Positions 1 through 6,338 are shown, counted from the first letter of the stretch. The stretch: DNA of 8,100 nucleotides from Spirochaetales bacterium (GCA_031280945.1 JAITGB010000056.1:1-8100); one strand, 5' to 3'. A program made the numbers and translations. The notes: a model not told the origin generated them from the sequence alone.

Positions 1-582
1 GTTCTTGGCTCTCAGCACGTTTTTTATTTTCCCAACTACGATGTAACTTTTCCTGACGCATCTTCGCCTGAGGACGTTCACGCAAAGATGTGGCTCCTCG
101 TAAACCACTTTGGAGAGGAAAACCCTTCCGCGGCTCCGGGGGGGGCTTCAAGCGTTGTGCTTCAAACCTACAGTTCGTGGGACTGGCAGGACTGTTGGAG
201 GAGCCGGGGCAAGGGGCTTCCGCGAAACGAGGACTACAGGAGCCTCAAGGCCGAGGCCGCAAAGGAGCTTGTGCGGACTGCGGAAAACGTTGCGCCGGGT
301 CTTGGGAGCCGCGTACTTTTTCTTGATGCGGGAACTCCTCTGTCTTCGGAGCGGTTTACCCTGAACAGCCGGGGCTCTTCGGGCGGATGGTGTTACGGGG
401 ACAGGGAATCTTTTGTTTTTCGCAGGCCCAAAAAAAACCTTATCACGACTCCTCTTGAAAATCTTTTTACGGCGGGGCACTACAGTCTCTGGCCGGGCGG
501 GGTTATTTCCGCTGCCCTGAGCGGAAAAATCGCCGCGAATTTTTCCTGCGGGAGGCGGGCTATGGAGAGGTTTTCTTCATAG
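1..582 (+). CDS. FAD-dependent oxidoreductase, phytoene desaturase / carotenoid isomerase-like, C-terminal part
   Basis: The reading frame is open from base 1 to a TAG at 580-582, so this is the last 193 residues of a gene that starts upstream of the window. The C-terminus carries the closing FAD-binding motif of the phytoene-desaturase / retinol-saturase superfamily: NLFTAGHYSLWPGGVISAAL followed by SGKIAA, matching the family pattern of an AGH, then a GG, then a GA/SG helix. Upstream of it, GTPLSSERFTLNSRGSSGGW matches the family pattern of a TPLT-ERYT-N-GS-GW substrate-side segment. Members oxidise or isomerise hydrophobic polyene or similar substrates using FAD. The N-terminal dinucleotide-binding motif lies outside the window, so substrate and exact subfamily cannot be judged. 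No pigment-pathway neighbour is visible; the next gene is an envelope protein after a 250-base gap. Confidence 0.82.
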   Translation, partial: VLGSQHVFYFPNYDVTFPDASSPEDVHAKMWLLVNHFGEENPSAAPGGASSVVLQTYSSWDWQDCWRSRGKGLPRNEDYRSLKAEAAKELVRTAENVAPGLGSRVLFLDAGTPLSSERFTLNSRGSSGGWCYGDRESFVFRRPKKNLITTPLENLFTAGHYSLWPGGVISAALSGKIAANFSCGRRAMERFSS

Positions 583-591
583 GGTTTTACG

Positions 592-762
592 GCACCCCGG
601 CAGCCCGCCGCCCGCAGGGCGGCGGGGGGTTACTGGCCGGGCGCGGAGCGCCCGTGGGCCCTGGGTGCGCAAGGGATTGGAGGGGTTTAGTCCAACGGAC
701 CGGAGCGATAGCGCAGCCCCGCAAAGCCCGATTTTGCGCTTTTTCCAAAAGGGAAAAAGCGC
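592..762. other. Structured GC-rich intergenic element with nested inverted repeats
   Basis: The gap 583-833 contains no credible gene but several perfect inverted repeats. Hairpin I has a 10-bp stem, 604-613 with 617-626, and a GCA loop. Hairpin II has a 7-bp stem, 638-644 with 648-654, and a GGA loop. A 6-bp helix, gcaccc (592-597) with gggtgc (663-668), could enclose both and form a three-way junction. Further on, ggggtt (682-687) can pair with agcccc (715-720, one G-U), enclosing gtcc/ggac (690-693 with 697-700). Hairpin IV has an 11-bp stem, 736-746 with 752-762, and a 5-base loop. None is followed by a clean T-run on either strand, so these are not classic Rho-independent terminators, though hairpin I might end transcripts of the upstream gene. 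The look is that of a dispersed intergenic repeat (REP-like) or a structured RNA; only one copy lies in the window. Confidence 0.6.
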
Positions 763-833
763 AGAGATGCGCCAAAATTCTCCTCCAAATTTTTCCTGTA
801 ATTGCGTGAGTTTTTTTGGCCGAAGAATTTACT

Positions 834-2207
834 ATGGAAGGGAAGTTCTTTTCCGCTGTGTGCGCGGTGTGTGTTTTTTTGTTTTCTTCGTTTGCGGCCC
901 AGGCGCAGTCTATTCTGCCTCAGGGGGCGGCGCCGGATGTGTACAGGATTGTTGAGAAGCACAATTTCAGGAAGCGTCTCAATGGGAAGTATCAGGGGGC
1001 GGCCTATAGGGAAATCCGGGGGACTCTCCAGCGTGTGGCTGGGGCTTCCGCTGGGGGGCCTGGGGGTTCTGCGGGTTTAACCTACGATGGCAGGTTTTTT
1101 ATTCTGGAGGAGACGAAGAGGGCGGCGCAGCTTGCGGGGGCCCGCGTGGACGAGTCGCTTCCGGTGAGTCTCCGCCTGAGCGCTCTGGGGGCTGTTATGG
1201 CGGGCAGTCCGGGGCGTTTTCCCACGATGAGGGATTTTCCGGCCCTGCCGCAGAAGGCTATTGTGCCGGGGACGCAGTGGGAGGCGGGGGCGGAGCGTAT
1301 TCTTGACCCGGATTTTTCGGGAAAAATTACGGCGGCGCGGGTTCAGGTTGAATATCATTACACGGGCCCGGGGGAGTACAAGGGTTTTCCGGGCCATAAT
1401 CTTACGGCGAAATACGCTGTGCGCTACCGTAGGGGCCAGGGGGCTTCCGCGGACCCGGACCTCGATGAGGTAATGGGGGGCCACGAGGCGAACATTTTCC
1501 TGCCTTCGGGCGCGGAGGGGCCGAGGCTTATTAGCGAGACTTTCCACGAGGAGTACCGCTACAGGGACGGGCGGGTTGTGGCCCTTGAGGGCACTGTGCT
1601 GATTCTTTTTGAGGGCGTGGCTCCTCTTGACCAGACGGAAACCATTGGCCGTATCGCGGGGGTTATTACGCAGGCGGCTCCTTCCCTTACGCTGAGTACA
1701 GAGGCTCCTCCTTCGGGCTCTTCTTCCGCCTCTTCGGGCGGGGGGTCTTCGGCCCCTCCTCCGCCTGCTCCCCGCGAGATGAGCCGGCAGAATCCGCCGC
1801 CGGGGCCGCCGCAGGGGACTTCGCGGGAGCTTCCCGATATTGAGGTTGCGCCCAGACCGGAGGGTGTGGCCCTTACCATAAACAATCTGCGTTTCAAGGC
1901 GGATTCGGCGGAACTTTTGGCGTCCGAGGAGGCGCGGCTTGAGGCTCTGGCAAAGGCCCTTTCTTCCATTCCCGCCGGCAGAAACTTTCTGATTGTGGGC
2001 CACACGGCGGACATGGGCCGGCCTTCGGGGGAAAAACAGCTTTCCGTGGAAAGGGCCGGGGCCATAGCTGCTGCTCTGGAAAAGCGGGGCATATCCAAAG
2101 ACAGGCTCCTCACCGAAGGCCGGGGGGGAACCCAGCCTCTTGCTCCCAACACGAACGAGGCGGGGCGCGCCCGTAACAGGCGCGTGGAAGCTATTATCCT
2201 CAATTAA
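834..2207 (+). CDS. Secreted OmpA-family cell-envelope protein (457 aa)
   Basis: From the ATG at 834 the protein opens with an ideal signal peptide: MEGK, a hydrophobic stretch to about residue 20, and an AQA cleavage site after residue 24. An in-frame TTG at 816 would add six residues and spoil the short charged N-terminus, so ATG is preferred. Residues 25 to about 285 are predicted beta-rich and unrecognised. Residues about 289-335 form a Pro/Ser/Gly-rich linker, suited to spanning periplasm. Residues about 345-457 are an OmpA-like domain ending in the usual GRARNRRVE. In the peptidoglycan-binding signature the expected GHTD reads GHTAD (389-393), placing Ala392 at the usual Asp position with Asp393 next; the partner Arg of LSVERA (Arg407) is kept. 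Likely role: anchoring or organising the envelope from the periplasmic side. From memory, Treponema pallidum has a multidomain protein (Tp0624) with a modified OmpA-like domain; orthology is not shown here. No lipobox is seen. Confidence 0.85.
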   Translation: MEGKFFSAVCAVCVFLFSSFAAQAQSILPQGAAPDVYRIVEKHNFRKRLNGKYQGAAYREIRGTLQRVAGASAGGPGGSAGLTYDGRFFILEETKRAAQLAGARVDESLPVSLRLSALGAVMAGSPGRFPTMRDFPALPQKAIVPGTQWEAGAERILDPDFSGKITAARVQVEYHYTGPGEYKGFPGHNLTAKYAVRYRRGQGASADPDLDEVMGGHEANIFLPSGAEGPRLISETFHEEYRYRDGRVVALEGTVLILFEGVAPLDQTETIGRIAGVITQAAPSLTLSTEAPPSGSSSASSGGGSSAPPPPAPREMSRQNPPPGPPQGTSRELPDIEVAPRPEGVALTINNLRFKADSAELLASEEARLEALAKALSSIPAGRNFLIVGHTADMGRPSGEKQLSVERAGAIAAALEKRGISKDRLLTEGRGGTQPLAPNTNEAGRARNRRVEAIILN

Positions 2208-2281
2208 AAATCCGCAAAAAACCGTTCGGGAAAACGCCGCAAGAGTTGTTACAGTAGCTATTCTTTCCCGCACAGTCTGCG

Positions 2282-2287
2282 TATACT
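2282..2287 (+). promoter_or_regulatory. Putative -10 element (TATACT) directly upstream of the M19 gene
   Basis: TATACT ends 7 bases before the GTG start at 2295, so transcription would be expected to begin at or next to the start codon. The matching -35 at 17 bases spacing (TATTCT, 2259-2264) is poor; a TTGTTA at 2246-2251 is 30 bases away and too distant. No Shine-Dalgarno is correctly spaced, because the only purine run (GGAG) abuts and includes the first base of the start codon. This call is weak alone and is supported mainly by the same layout at two other genes in the window. Confidence 0.35.
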
Positions 2288-2294
2288 CTCTGGA

Positions 2295-3446
2295 GTGTTC
2301 AGAACACAAGCGGCATTTTGTCAGAGCGTTATTGACCTGCACTGCGATTCGGTAAAATTTCTCTCCGAGGGAGTAGACCTCCTCGCGCGCAATAAAGCGG
2401 GCCACGTAGACCTTCCCCGGCTTCGCGCGGGAGGGGTTGGCGTTCAGGTTTTTGCGGCCTTTGTTTCGGCCTCTCTTCCGGCGGACAGGGCCTTTTCCAC
2501 GGCTCTTGCTCTTCTGGATAGAATAGACGCTTTCGCGGAATCCTCAGCTTATCTTGTGTCCGCGCGAACAGCCGCGGAATGTAGAGAGGCTATTGCTTCG
2601 GGCAAAACAGGAATCCTCCGGTCGGTTGAAAACGGCTCCGCCATTGAAGATTCCCTTGCAAACCTTGAAGCCCTCTCCCGCCGGGGAGTGCGCATCCTCA
2701 CCCTTGTGCATTCGCGGCACACAGCCTGGGCCGCCTCCTGTACGGATTATAGTGTTTTCTCCTTTGGAAAACCTTCAGGGGAGCCCTCTTTCCGGGGCGG
2801 AGGTCTTTCGGCTTTCGGGAAGGACGTTGTAGCCGCCATGAACAGCCTCGGCATGATTATAGACCTGTCCCACGCGGCGGAAATCGCTTTCTGGGACGTT
2901 ATAAATCTATCAAAGAGGCCCGTCATAGCCTCGCACTCCTGCGCCTACTCCCTGTGCGCCGCCGCCCGCAATCTGAAAGACGAGCAGATTAAGGCTCTTG
3001 CAGGGGCGGGCGGCCTTGTGGGAGTGTGCTTTTTTCCCGCCTTTTTAAGCGAAGCCTACCGCCTTGCCTTTGAGTCTGACTGCGGAGACATATTCAGCGA
3101 AATCAGCTTTATAGAGAAAAAATACACAGGCTCCCCCGCGCTTCATGCGGAATACAGCCGTCTTGATTCGCGGCTCGCCTCGCGCCTTTCCCGTGTCCGC
3201 GTTCCCCTTAGCGCTGTGGCGGACCACATAGATTACATCGTTTCCCTCGGCGGGGAAGACTGCGTGGCCCTCGGCTCTGACTTTGACGGAGTTTTCTCCC
3301 TGCCCGAAGGCATGGGCGGCTGCGACGTATATCCGGCAATCGAAAAAGAACTCAAAAAGCGCGGCTATTCAGAAAAAAGCCTCGCAAAAATTTTCCGCGA
3401 AAACTTTCTCCGCGTTCTTGCCGAACATGACGGGCCCGCGCCGTAG
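2295..3446 (+). CDS. Membrane dipeptidase family peptidase (M19, renal dipeptidase-like)
   Basis: This 383-residue protein has the full length and motif order of the M19 zinc dipeptidases, which hydrolyse dipeptides (some members accept D-residues at the C-terminal position) with a binuclear zinc site. Visible motifs are DLHCD (His16, Asp18), ENG (Glu112, bridging ligand position), DLSH (His193), SHS (His214), DH (His311) and GSDFDG (327-332), then the typical C-terminal FRENFLRVL. No signal peptide or membrane anchor is seen, so it is probably cytoplasmic. The GTG start at 2295 is the only sensible initiator close to the conserved N-terminal motif; the frame is open back to the ompA-like stop at 2205 but contains no ATG, GTG or TTG earlier. 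It lies 87 bases after the OmpA-family gene on the same strand. Likely roles are peptide scavenging or turnover of cell-wall-derived dipeptides. Substrate is not predictable from sequence. Confidence 0.93.
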   Translation: MFRTQAAFCQSVIDLHCDSVKFLSEGVDLLARNKAGHVDLPRLRAGGVGVQVFAAFVSASLPADRAFSTALALLDRIDAFAESSAYLVSARTAAECREAIASGKTGILRSVENGSAIEDSLANLEALSRRGVRILTLVHSRHTAWAASCTDYSVFSFGKPSGEPSFRGGGLSAFGKDVVAAMNSLGMIIDLSHAAEIAFWDVINLSKRPVIASHSCAYSLCAAARNLKDEQIKALAGAGGLVGVCFFPAFLSEAYRLAFESDCGDIFSEISFIEKKYTGSPALHAEYSRLDSRLASRLSRVRVPLSAVADHIDYIVSLGGEDCVALGSDFDGVFSLPEGMGGCDVYPAIEKELKKRGYSEKSLAKIFRENFLRVLAEHDGPAP

Positions 3447-3496
3447 CGCAGAGAGAAAAAGTCCTGGTATGCGCTCCATTCTTTACTTTAATTATT

Positions 3497-3928
3497 TTAT
3501 TCTAAATCTTTAAGATACGGCTGCTTTTTTTCTTCTTCTGCCCTTTTTAACAATTCTTTGATTTTCTTCTCAATCCATTTTACACACTTTTCTGCCGTCA
3601 GTATTGCATTGTTATACTCTTCTTCTTCAACAGGACTATAATCTCCTGGGTATCTTGTCTGCACCGCATAACCATTTAATATTGCCGCCTCATCAACGTC
3701 TTCGGGAATATTCATGAATTTTGATAATTCTTTTATCAAAGAAACCAAATTGTGAGTTTTCTCCGGTTCAACATTGCAAAATATCAACAAGCCCTTTACT
3801 GCCTTTTCTACCGCCTGTTGCGCCTGAAAACATAAATCCTCATAAAAAATATCTTCTCCTGACTTTATTTTTGATATTGCAAGACTGCTTTTCGCCCTCT
3901 TTATCCATGCCTTATAATCATCGGCCAT
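3497..3928 (-). CDS. HEPN-domain protein, partner of the adjacent nucleotidyltransferase
   Basis: The 143-residue, mostly helical protein matches the HEPN family of the COG1895/COG2250 type. Conserved features are CFQAQQAVEKAVKGLL (helix 2), KTHNLVSLIKEL and the TRYPGDY motif before the last long helix. It starts inside the end of the nucleotidyltransferase gene (11-base overlap, ATGGCCGATGA), with a good purine tract (AGGGAAGGGAAAG, 3947-3935) upstream, so the two are translated together. In HEPN/MNT pairs the HEPN partner is often an RNase toxin that the MNT partner neutralises by adenylylation. However, the catalytic R-x4-6-H motif of HEPN RNases is absent: the only histidine (in KTHNL) has no Arg at the right distance before it. 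This fits the HEPN subfamily that lacks the motif, so toxicity by RNA cleavage should not be assumed. The C-terminus is Lys/Glu-rich. Confidence 0.88.
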   Translation of the reverse strand: MADDYKAWIKRAKSSLAISKIKSGEDIFYEDLCFQAQQAVEKAVKGLLIFCNVEPEKTHNLVSLIKELSKFMNIPEDVDEAAILNGYAVQTRYPGDYSPVEEEEYNNAILTAEKCVKWIEKKIKELLKRAEEEKKQPYLKDLE

Positions 3929-4241
3929 ACAATACTTTCCCTTCCCTGTCGATTGTCTTATAAATGTACCCGATTTTGTTTTTTAGCTCATTATATTTAT
4001 CAGAGTCTATCGCAAGAAAATCTATAGGTATTGAAATATCTTCATCCAATAATGCCTTATATAAGGCTCCAGTAACTTTTCGTTCATTGCCCAAATTCTT
4101 TATCACTATCAAAATATCAATGTCGCTTTTTTCAGTATTATCCCCTCTGGCATACGAACCAAACAAAATTATTTTTTCAGGGGCCAATTTTGAGGTAATA
4201 AATGCAACAATCTTATCCAGTACAGATAAACTCTGCTTCAT
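3918..4241 (-). CDS. Minimal nucleotidyltransferase (MNT), antitoxin-type partner of HEPN
   Basis: From ATG at 4241 the protein is 107 residues, the usual size for stand-alone MNT proteins. It contains the polymerase-beta-fold signature GSYARGDNTEKSDIDILIV, that is GS-x10-DxD with both metal-binding Asp, and a third Asp in the strand PIDFLAID. The domain is therefore apparently catalytically intact. Family members of the MntA type transfer AMP from ATP to the HEPN partner; whether this one does so is inference. A longer reading to an ATG at 4334 would add 31 residues unlike the family, cover the promoter and overlap the esterase gene, so it is rejected. No Shine-Dalgarno precedes the chosen ATG, whereas a promoter -10 ends 6 bases before it, predicting a leaderless mRNA. 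It is first in a two-gene operon with the HEPN gene. Confidence 0.9.
   Translation of the reverse strand: MKQSLSVLDKIVAFITSKLAPEKIILFGSYARGDNTEKSDIDILIVIKNLGNERKVTGALYKALLDEDISIPIDFLAIDSDKYNELKNKIGYIYKTIDREGKVLYGR
3935..3947 (-). promoter_or_regulatory. Ribosome binding site of the HEPN gene
   Basis: On the minus strand AGGGAAGGGAAAG stands 6 bases before the HEPN ATG, inside the last codons of the MNT gene. It fixes the HEPN start and supports coupled expression of the pair. It contrasts with the MNT gene itself, which has no such tract. Confidence 0.6.
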
Positions 4242-4247
4242 AATTAC

Positions 4248-4276
4248 AAAATATCGTGAGCTTTTCCATTTATCAA
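4248..4276 (-). promoter_or_regulatory. Sigma70-like promoter of the MNT/HEPN operon, predicted leaderless
   Basis: Read on the minus strand: -35 TTGATA (4276-4271, five of six consensus bases), exactly 17 bases of spacer, -10 TATTTT (4253-4248, four of six). The -10 is followed by the six bases GTAATT and then the ATG at 4241. The normal distance from -10 to transcription start is 6-7 bases, so +1 would fall on the A of ATG. No Shine-Dalgarno is present in the 20 bases before the start. This is the best promoter match I see in the window. Confidence 0.65.
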
Positions 4277-4312
4277 GAGGTTTTCTTGCGTTCTTAAAAT
4301 ATTCATATAGCC

Positions 4313-5341
4313 TTAAACGCCCCCCGCAAGACACGCCTCCAAAAACTCCTCCGCCCTCTCGCGCGCCTTTTTGCCCAGAGAATAATTCAAAAGAACAAAA
4401 CCATGAACCCCGCCCGGGTACACCGCAAGCTCCGCATGACTACCCGCCGCAGTCCAGCGCGAAGCCATAAAAAGACTATCGTCCAAAAGAAGGTCAAACG
4501 TACCCACAGTAAAAAGCGCTGGAGGAAGCCCCGCAAGAGCCTCGGAGGAGGCAAAAAGAGGCGAAACATCAGGGTCTCCCCGCAGGGAAGAAGGCACAAA
4601 CTGCTCCGCGAACCAGAACATAACAGGAGTATTCAAAACAAGACGGCGTTTCCCCCAATTTCTCATGCTCGGAGTACCCGTCAAATCGTACACCCCATAG
4701 GAAAGATTCGCCCCCGCAAACCCCGTCCCCGCCTCCCCTCCAGCGCCAGCCGCGCCAGCCCCACACACCGCAGCCCGTGAGTTTTTCAGGCGAAGAAGCG
4801 TACCAACAGCAAGCTGGGCCCCCGCAGACTCACCCCCAACAAGAAGCCTCTGCGTCCCAAACTCACGGCGCGAGTTCTCGATAAGCCACTGGGCCGCAGC
4901 CTCGCAGTCATCAGGAGCCGCAGGATAAGGATGCTCCGGCGCAAGAGCGTACTCAACGCTGATAACAACACACCCAATTTTTTTCGCAAGAGCCTCAAGG
5001 TAGGAATCCTGATGCCGGGCGCTCCCCAAAACCCAGCCGCCCCCGTGGAAATGCAGGTACGCCCCCCGGATTTCCGAAGGAAAAAAAATCCGCAGAGGAA
5101 TCTCCCCACGGGGCCCCGGAATAGACCTCTCTACAGCAGAAGGCGAAAAAACCAGCCTCCCCGTACGGGGCGTCCCCTCCTCCCTGATACGCCGCGACAG
5201 CTGTGGCGAAACCTCATCCACAGGAGGCTCCTCCTCCATAAGACGCAAAAGCCTCTCGTTAAAAGCAAGAACATCAGAGCTTACCGCGTCGGAGCGAAAC
5301 CAGGCAGGGTCAATAACAAGAGACGAAGAGCGCGGTTTCAC
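4313..5341 (-). CDS. Alpha/beta-hydrolase fold esterase/lipase, HGGG (hormone-sensitive lipase) family
   Basis: This is a 342-residue serine hydrolase with the complete set of family motifs: the oxyanion-hole HGGGW (99-103), the nucleophile elbow GGESAG (Ser172), the acid Asp283 in FDLLLDDS, and the base His313 in GVHGF. Also typical is VEYALAPEHPYPAAPDD after the second strand. Members hydrolyse short- to medium-chain acyl esters. No signal peptide is seen, so it is probably cytoplasmic. The GTG start follows immediately on the TGA of the DedA-family gene (TGAGTG), with GGGAG 8 bases upstream, so translation is coupled. Residues about 190-210 form an Ala/Gly-rich stretch that appears longer than usual just before the strand leading to the cap region; it may be a surface loop. 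The natural substrate cannot be told. The gene is last in the ppiC-DedA-esterase run; no terminator is evident downstream. Confidence 0.92.
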   Translation of the reverse strand: MKPRSSSLVIDPAWFRSDAVSSDVLAFNERLLRLMEEEPPVDEVSPQLSRRIREEGTPRTGRLVFSPSAVERSIPGPRGEIPLRIFFPSEIRGAYLHFHGGGWVLGSARHQDSYLEALAKKIGCVVISVEYALAPEHPYPAAPDDCEAAAQWLIENSRREFGTQRLLVGGESAGAQLAVGTLLRLKNSRAAVCGAGAAGAGGEAGTGFAGANLSYGVYDLTGTPSMRNWGKRRLVLNTPVMFWFAEQFVPSSLRGDPDVSPLFASSEALAGLPPALFTVGTFDLLLDDSLFMASRWTAAGSHAELAVYPGGVHGFVLLNYSLGKKARERAEEFLEACLAGGV

Positions 5342-6046
5342 TCAAGGCTCTCCCTTCCCGTCATCATGCGGAGCCCCCTTACACGGCGCCCCAGCAGCAT
5401 CGGAAAGCCCCCCCGGCCCCGCCCCCGGCTGGGACAGCGCCCTCCTGCGGTGAGCCTTCCGCCAGCCCGACACCAGACGAAACACAATAACAACCACAGT
5501 AGAGGCAAGCACAAAAAAAAGAACCTTTCCCGCAGTCTTGAAAGGCTTCTGAATATCCTCCCCCAGAAAATACACAAGAAAAAAAAGCGTATTCACGCTA
5601 ATCGCCGCAGCCGTAATATCGTAGAGCGCAAAAACACGCGCGCGCAAACGCAAAATCCCCGAAGCCATAAACAAAGTATTGCGCACGCCAAAAGGAATAA
5701 AACGGCACACAATAAAAGTAAAAATCCCGAACCTGTCCAGATAGCGGCGCATCCTGTGCAGCTTCACCGGAGTAAGCACACGCGAAATAATTTTGCTCTT
5801 CGACACACCCCGGCGAATCCGCGTCCCAATCCAGAACACCATAAAATCGCTGATAATGACCCCCGCGTACAAAGCCGCCAAAGTCGGAGCCAAAATAGAG
5901 GAATCCTTCTCGCACAGAAGAGCCCCCGTAATAATAATGAGGTCCTCCGACATAGGCACATTCAAGCCCGCAAGAAGAAGACACACAAAAGCAACCAAAG
6001 GAAAAAAACTGATATACCCGCTCAGATAGGCAAAAATATCAGGCAA
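5342..6046 (-). CDS. DedA/VTT-family integral membrane protein
   Basis: This 234-residue polytopic protein has hydrophobic segments at about 11-29, 33-45 (probably re-entrant), 51-74, 107-132, 140-162 and 172-193. It shows DedA/VTT landmarks: an acidic pair (SED, 33-35) in the first re-entrant region and CRFIPFGVRNTLFMASG (114-130) with Arg115, Pro118, Gly120 and Arg122. DedA proteins act in the inner membrane; family members support phospholipid flipping or undecaprenyl-phosphate recycling and membrane homeostasis. Compared with the common RFIPGVR form, the motif here has one extra residue, so the two Arg are 7 rather than 6 positions apart. The last 35-40 residues are a hydrophilic Gly/Ala/Pro-rich tail. 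The TTG start sits one base after the ppiC stop, with GGAGGGG four bases upstream, so it is a convincing coupled start. The stop abuts the esterase GTG. Confidence 0.88.
   Translation of the reverse strand: MPDIFAYLSGYISFFPLVAFVCLLLAGLNVPMSEDLIIITGALLCEKDSSILAPTLAALYAGVIISDFMVFWIGTRIRRGVSKSKIISRVLTPVKLHRMRRYLDRFGIFTFIVCRFIPFGVRNTLFMASGILRLRARVFALYDITAAAISVNTLFFLVYFLGEDIQKPFKTAGKVLFFVLASTVVVIVFRLVSGWRKAHRRRALSQPGAGPGGLSDAAGAPCKGAPHDDGKGEP
5350..5354 (-). promoter_or_regulatory. Ribosome binding site of the esterase gene
   Basis: GGGAG on the minus strand lies 8 bases before the GTG at 5341, within the last codons of the DedA-family gene. It supports a GTG start directly after the upstream TGA. 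Confidence 0.55.
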
Positions 6047-6047
6047 A

Positions 6048-6332
6048 CTACCCCTCCGCCCGCTGACCCGTCTTTTTTATAATATGATACCCAAACTGCG
6101 TAGAGACAACATCGCTCACCGAGCCCCCGCCCAAACGCTTCACAGCCTCCTCAAAAGCCCCCACCATCTTGCCTGGCCCAAACCACCCCAAATCCCCCCC
6201 GCTCGACCTGCTCGGACACGTAGAAAACTCCCGCGCCAAAGCCTCAAAGCTCCCCCCCTGCTTCACCTTTTTCAAAATCTCAGCCGCAAGACCCCTGTCC
6301 TTCACCAGAATATGACTCGCTCTCCATTCCAT
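6048..6332 (-). CDS. ppiC: Stand-alone parvulin-type peptidyl-prolyl cis-trans isomerase
   Basis: At 94 residues this is a single rotamase domain with no signal peptide, the size of Escherichia coli PpiC (parvulin-10). Diagnostic residues are His7 in ASHILV, Cys39 in STCPS, the GGDLGWFG turn (45-52), Met56 and Phe60 in KMVGAF, and STQFGYHIIK near the C-terminus with His83. It should catalyse cis/trans isomerisation of Xaa-Pro bonds in the cytoplasm. The ATG at 6332 matches the family N-terminus exactly. No Shine-Dalgarno is properly spaced (GGGG is 12 bases away), and a -10-like TAGTAT ends 6 bases upstream, suggesting a leaderless mRNA. It heads a tightly packed run with the DedA-family and esterase genes. 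Confidence 0.93.
   Translation of the reverse strand: MEWRASHILVKDRGLAAEILKKVKQGGSFEALAREFSTCPSRSSGGDLGWFGPGKMVGAFEEAVKRLGGGSVSDVVSTQFGYHIIKKTGQRAEG
6051..6057 (-). promoter_or_regulatory. Ribosome binding site of the DedA-family gene
   Basis: GGAGGGG on the minus strand, inside the last ppiC codons, lies four bases before the TTG at 6046. This near-ideal Shine-Dalgarno sequence justifies choosing the unusual TTG initiator. Confidence 0.7.
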
Positions 6333-6338
6333 GTGCGC

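Larger units (their letters stand above)
3476..4312. other. AT-rich island carrying the MNT/HEPN gene pair
   Basis: Base composition changes sharply at both ends. Sample 60-base lines inside (3541 and 4081) contain about 20 and 18 G/C, whereas a line in the OmpA-family gene (1441) contains about 40. Codon choice shifts with it: many A/T-ending codons here versus strongly G/C-ending codons in the flanking genes. The island contains exactly one two-gene module and its promoter, between the ends of two genes (M19 on the left, esterase on the right), so no neighbour was interrupted. I found no direct repeats, transposase or integrase at its edges. Horizontal acquisition of a small defence or addiction cassette is the natural inference. 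Confidence 0.75.

Noticed and set aside
797..802. TGTAAT as a -10 element for the OmpA-family gene
   Set aside because: Five of six bases match, but no -35-like hexamer occurs at 16-18 bases upstream, so I do not call it as a promoter.
816..833. TTG start for the OmpA-family protein
   Set aside because: It adds six residues with two Glu ahead of a signal peptide that is complete from the ATG at 834, and no ribosome site supports it.
1077..2405. A 442-codon open frame on the minus strand opposite the OmpA-family and M19 genes
   Set aside because: It is Arg/Pro-rich with no recognisable domain and mirrors the G/C-ending codons of two well-supported genes on the other strand, so it is a GC-driven shadow.
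3445..3475. AGCGCA/TGCGCT 6-bp inverted repeat between the convergent M19 and HEPN genes, considered as a bidirectional terminator
   Set aside because: The stem is short, the loop is 19 bases, and no continuous T-run follows directly on either strand.
3476..4312. Search for flanking direct repeats or an integrase that would make the AT-rich island a defined mobile element
   Set aside because: No matching repeats or recombinase gene were visible by eye at either boundary.
4242..4334. Extended N-terminus of the nucleotidyltransferase to an ATG at 4334
   Set aside because: The extra 31 residues do not resemble the family, would cover a good promoter and would overlap the end of the esterase gene.
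4931..6082. A 383-codon open frame on the plus strand opposite the esterase and DedA genes
   Set aside because: The product is a low-complexity Lys/Arg/Pro/Asn-rich string without domain or ribosome site. The minus-strand genes carry complete family motifs.
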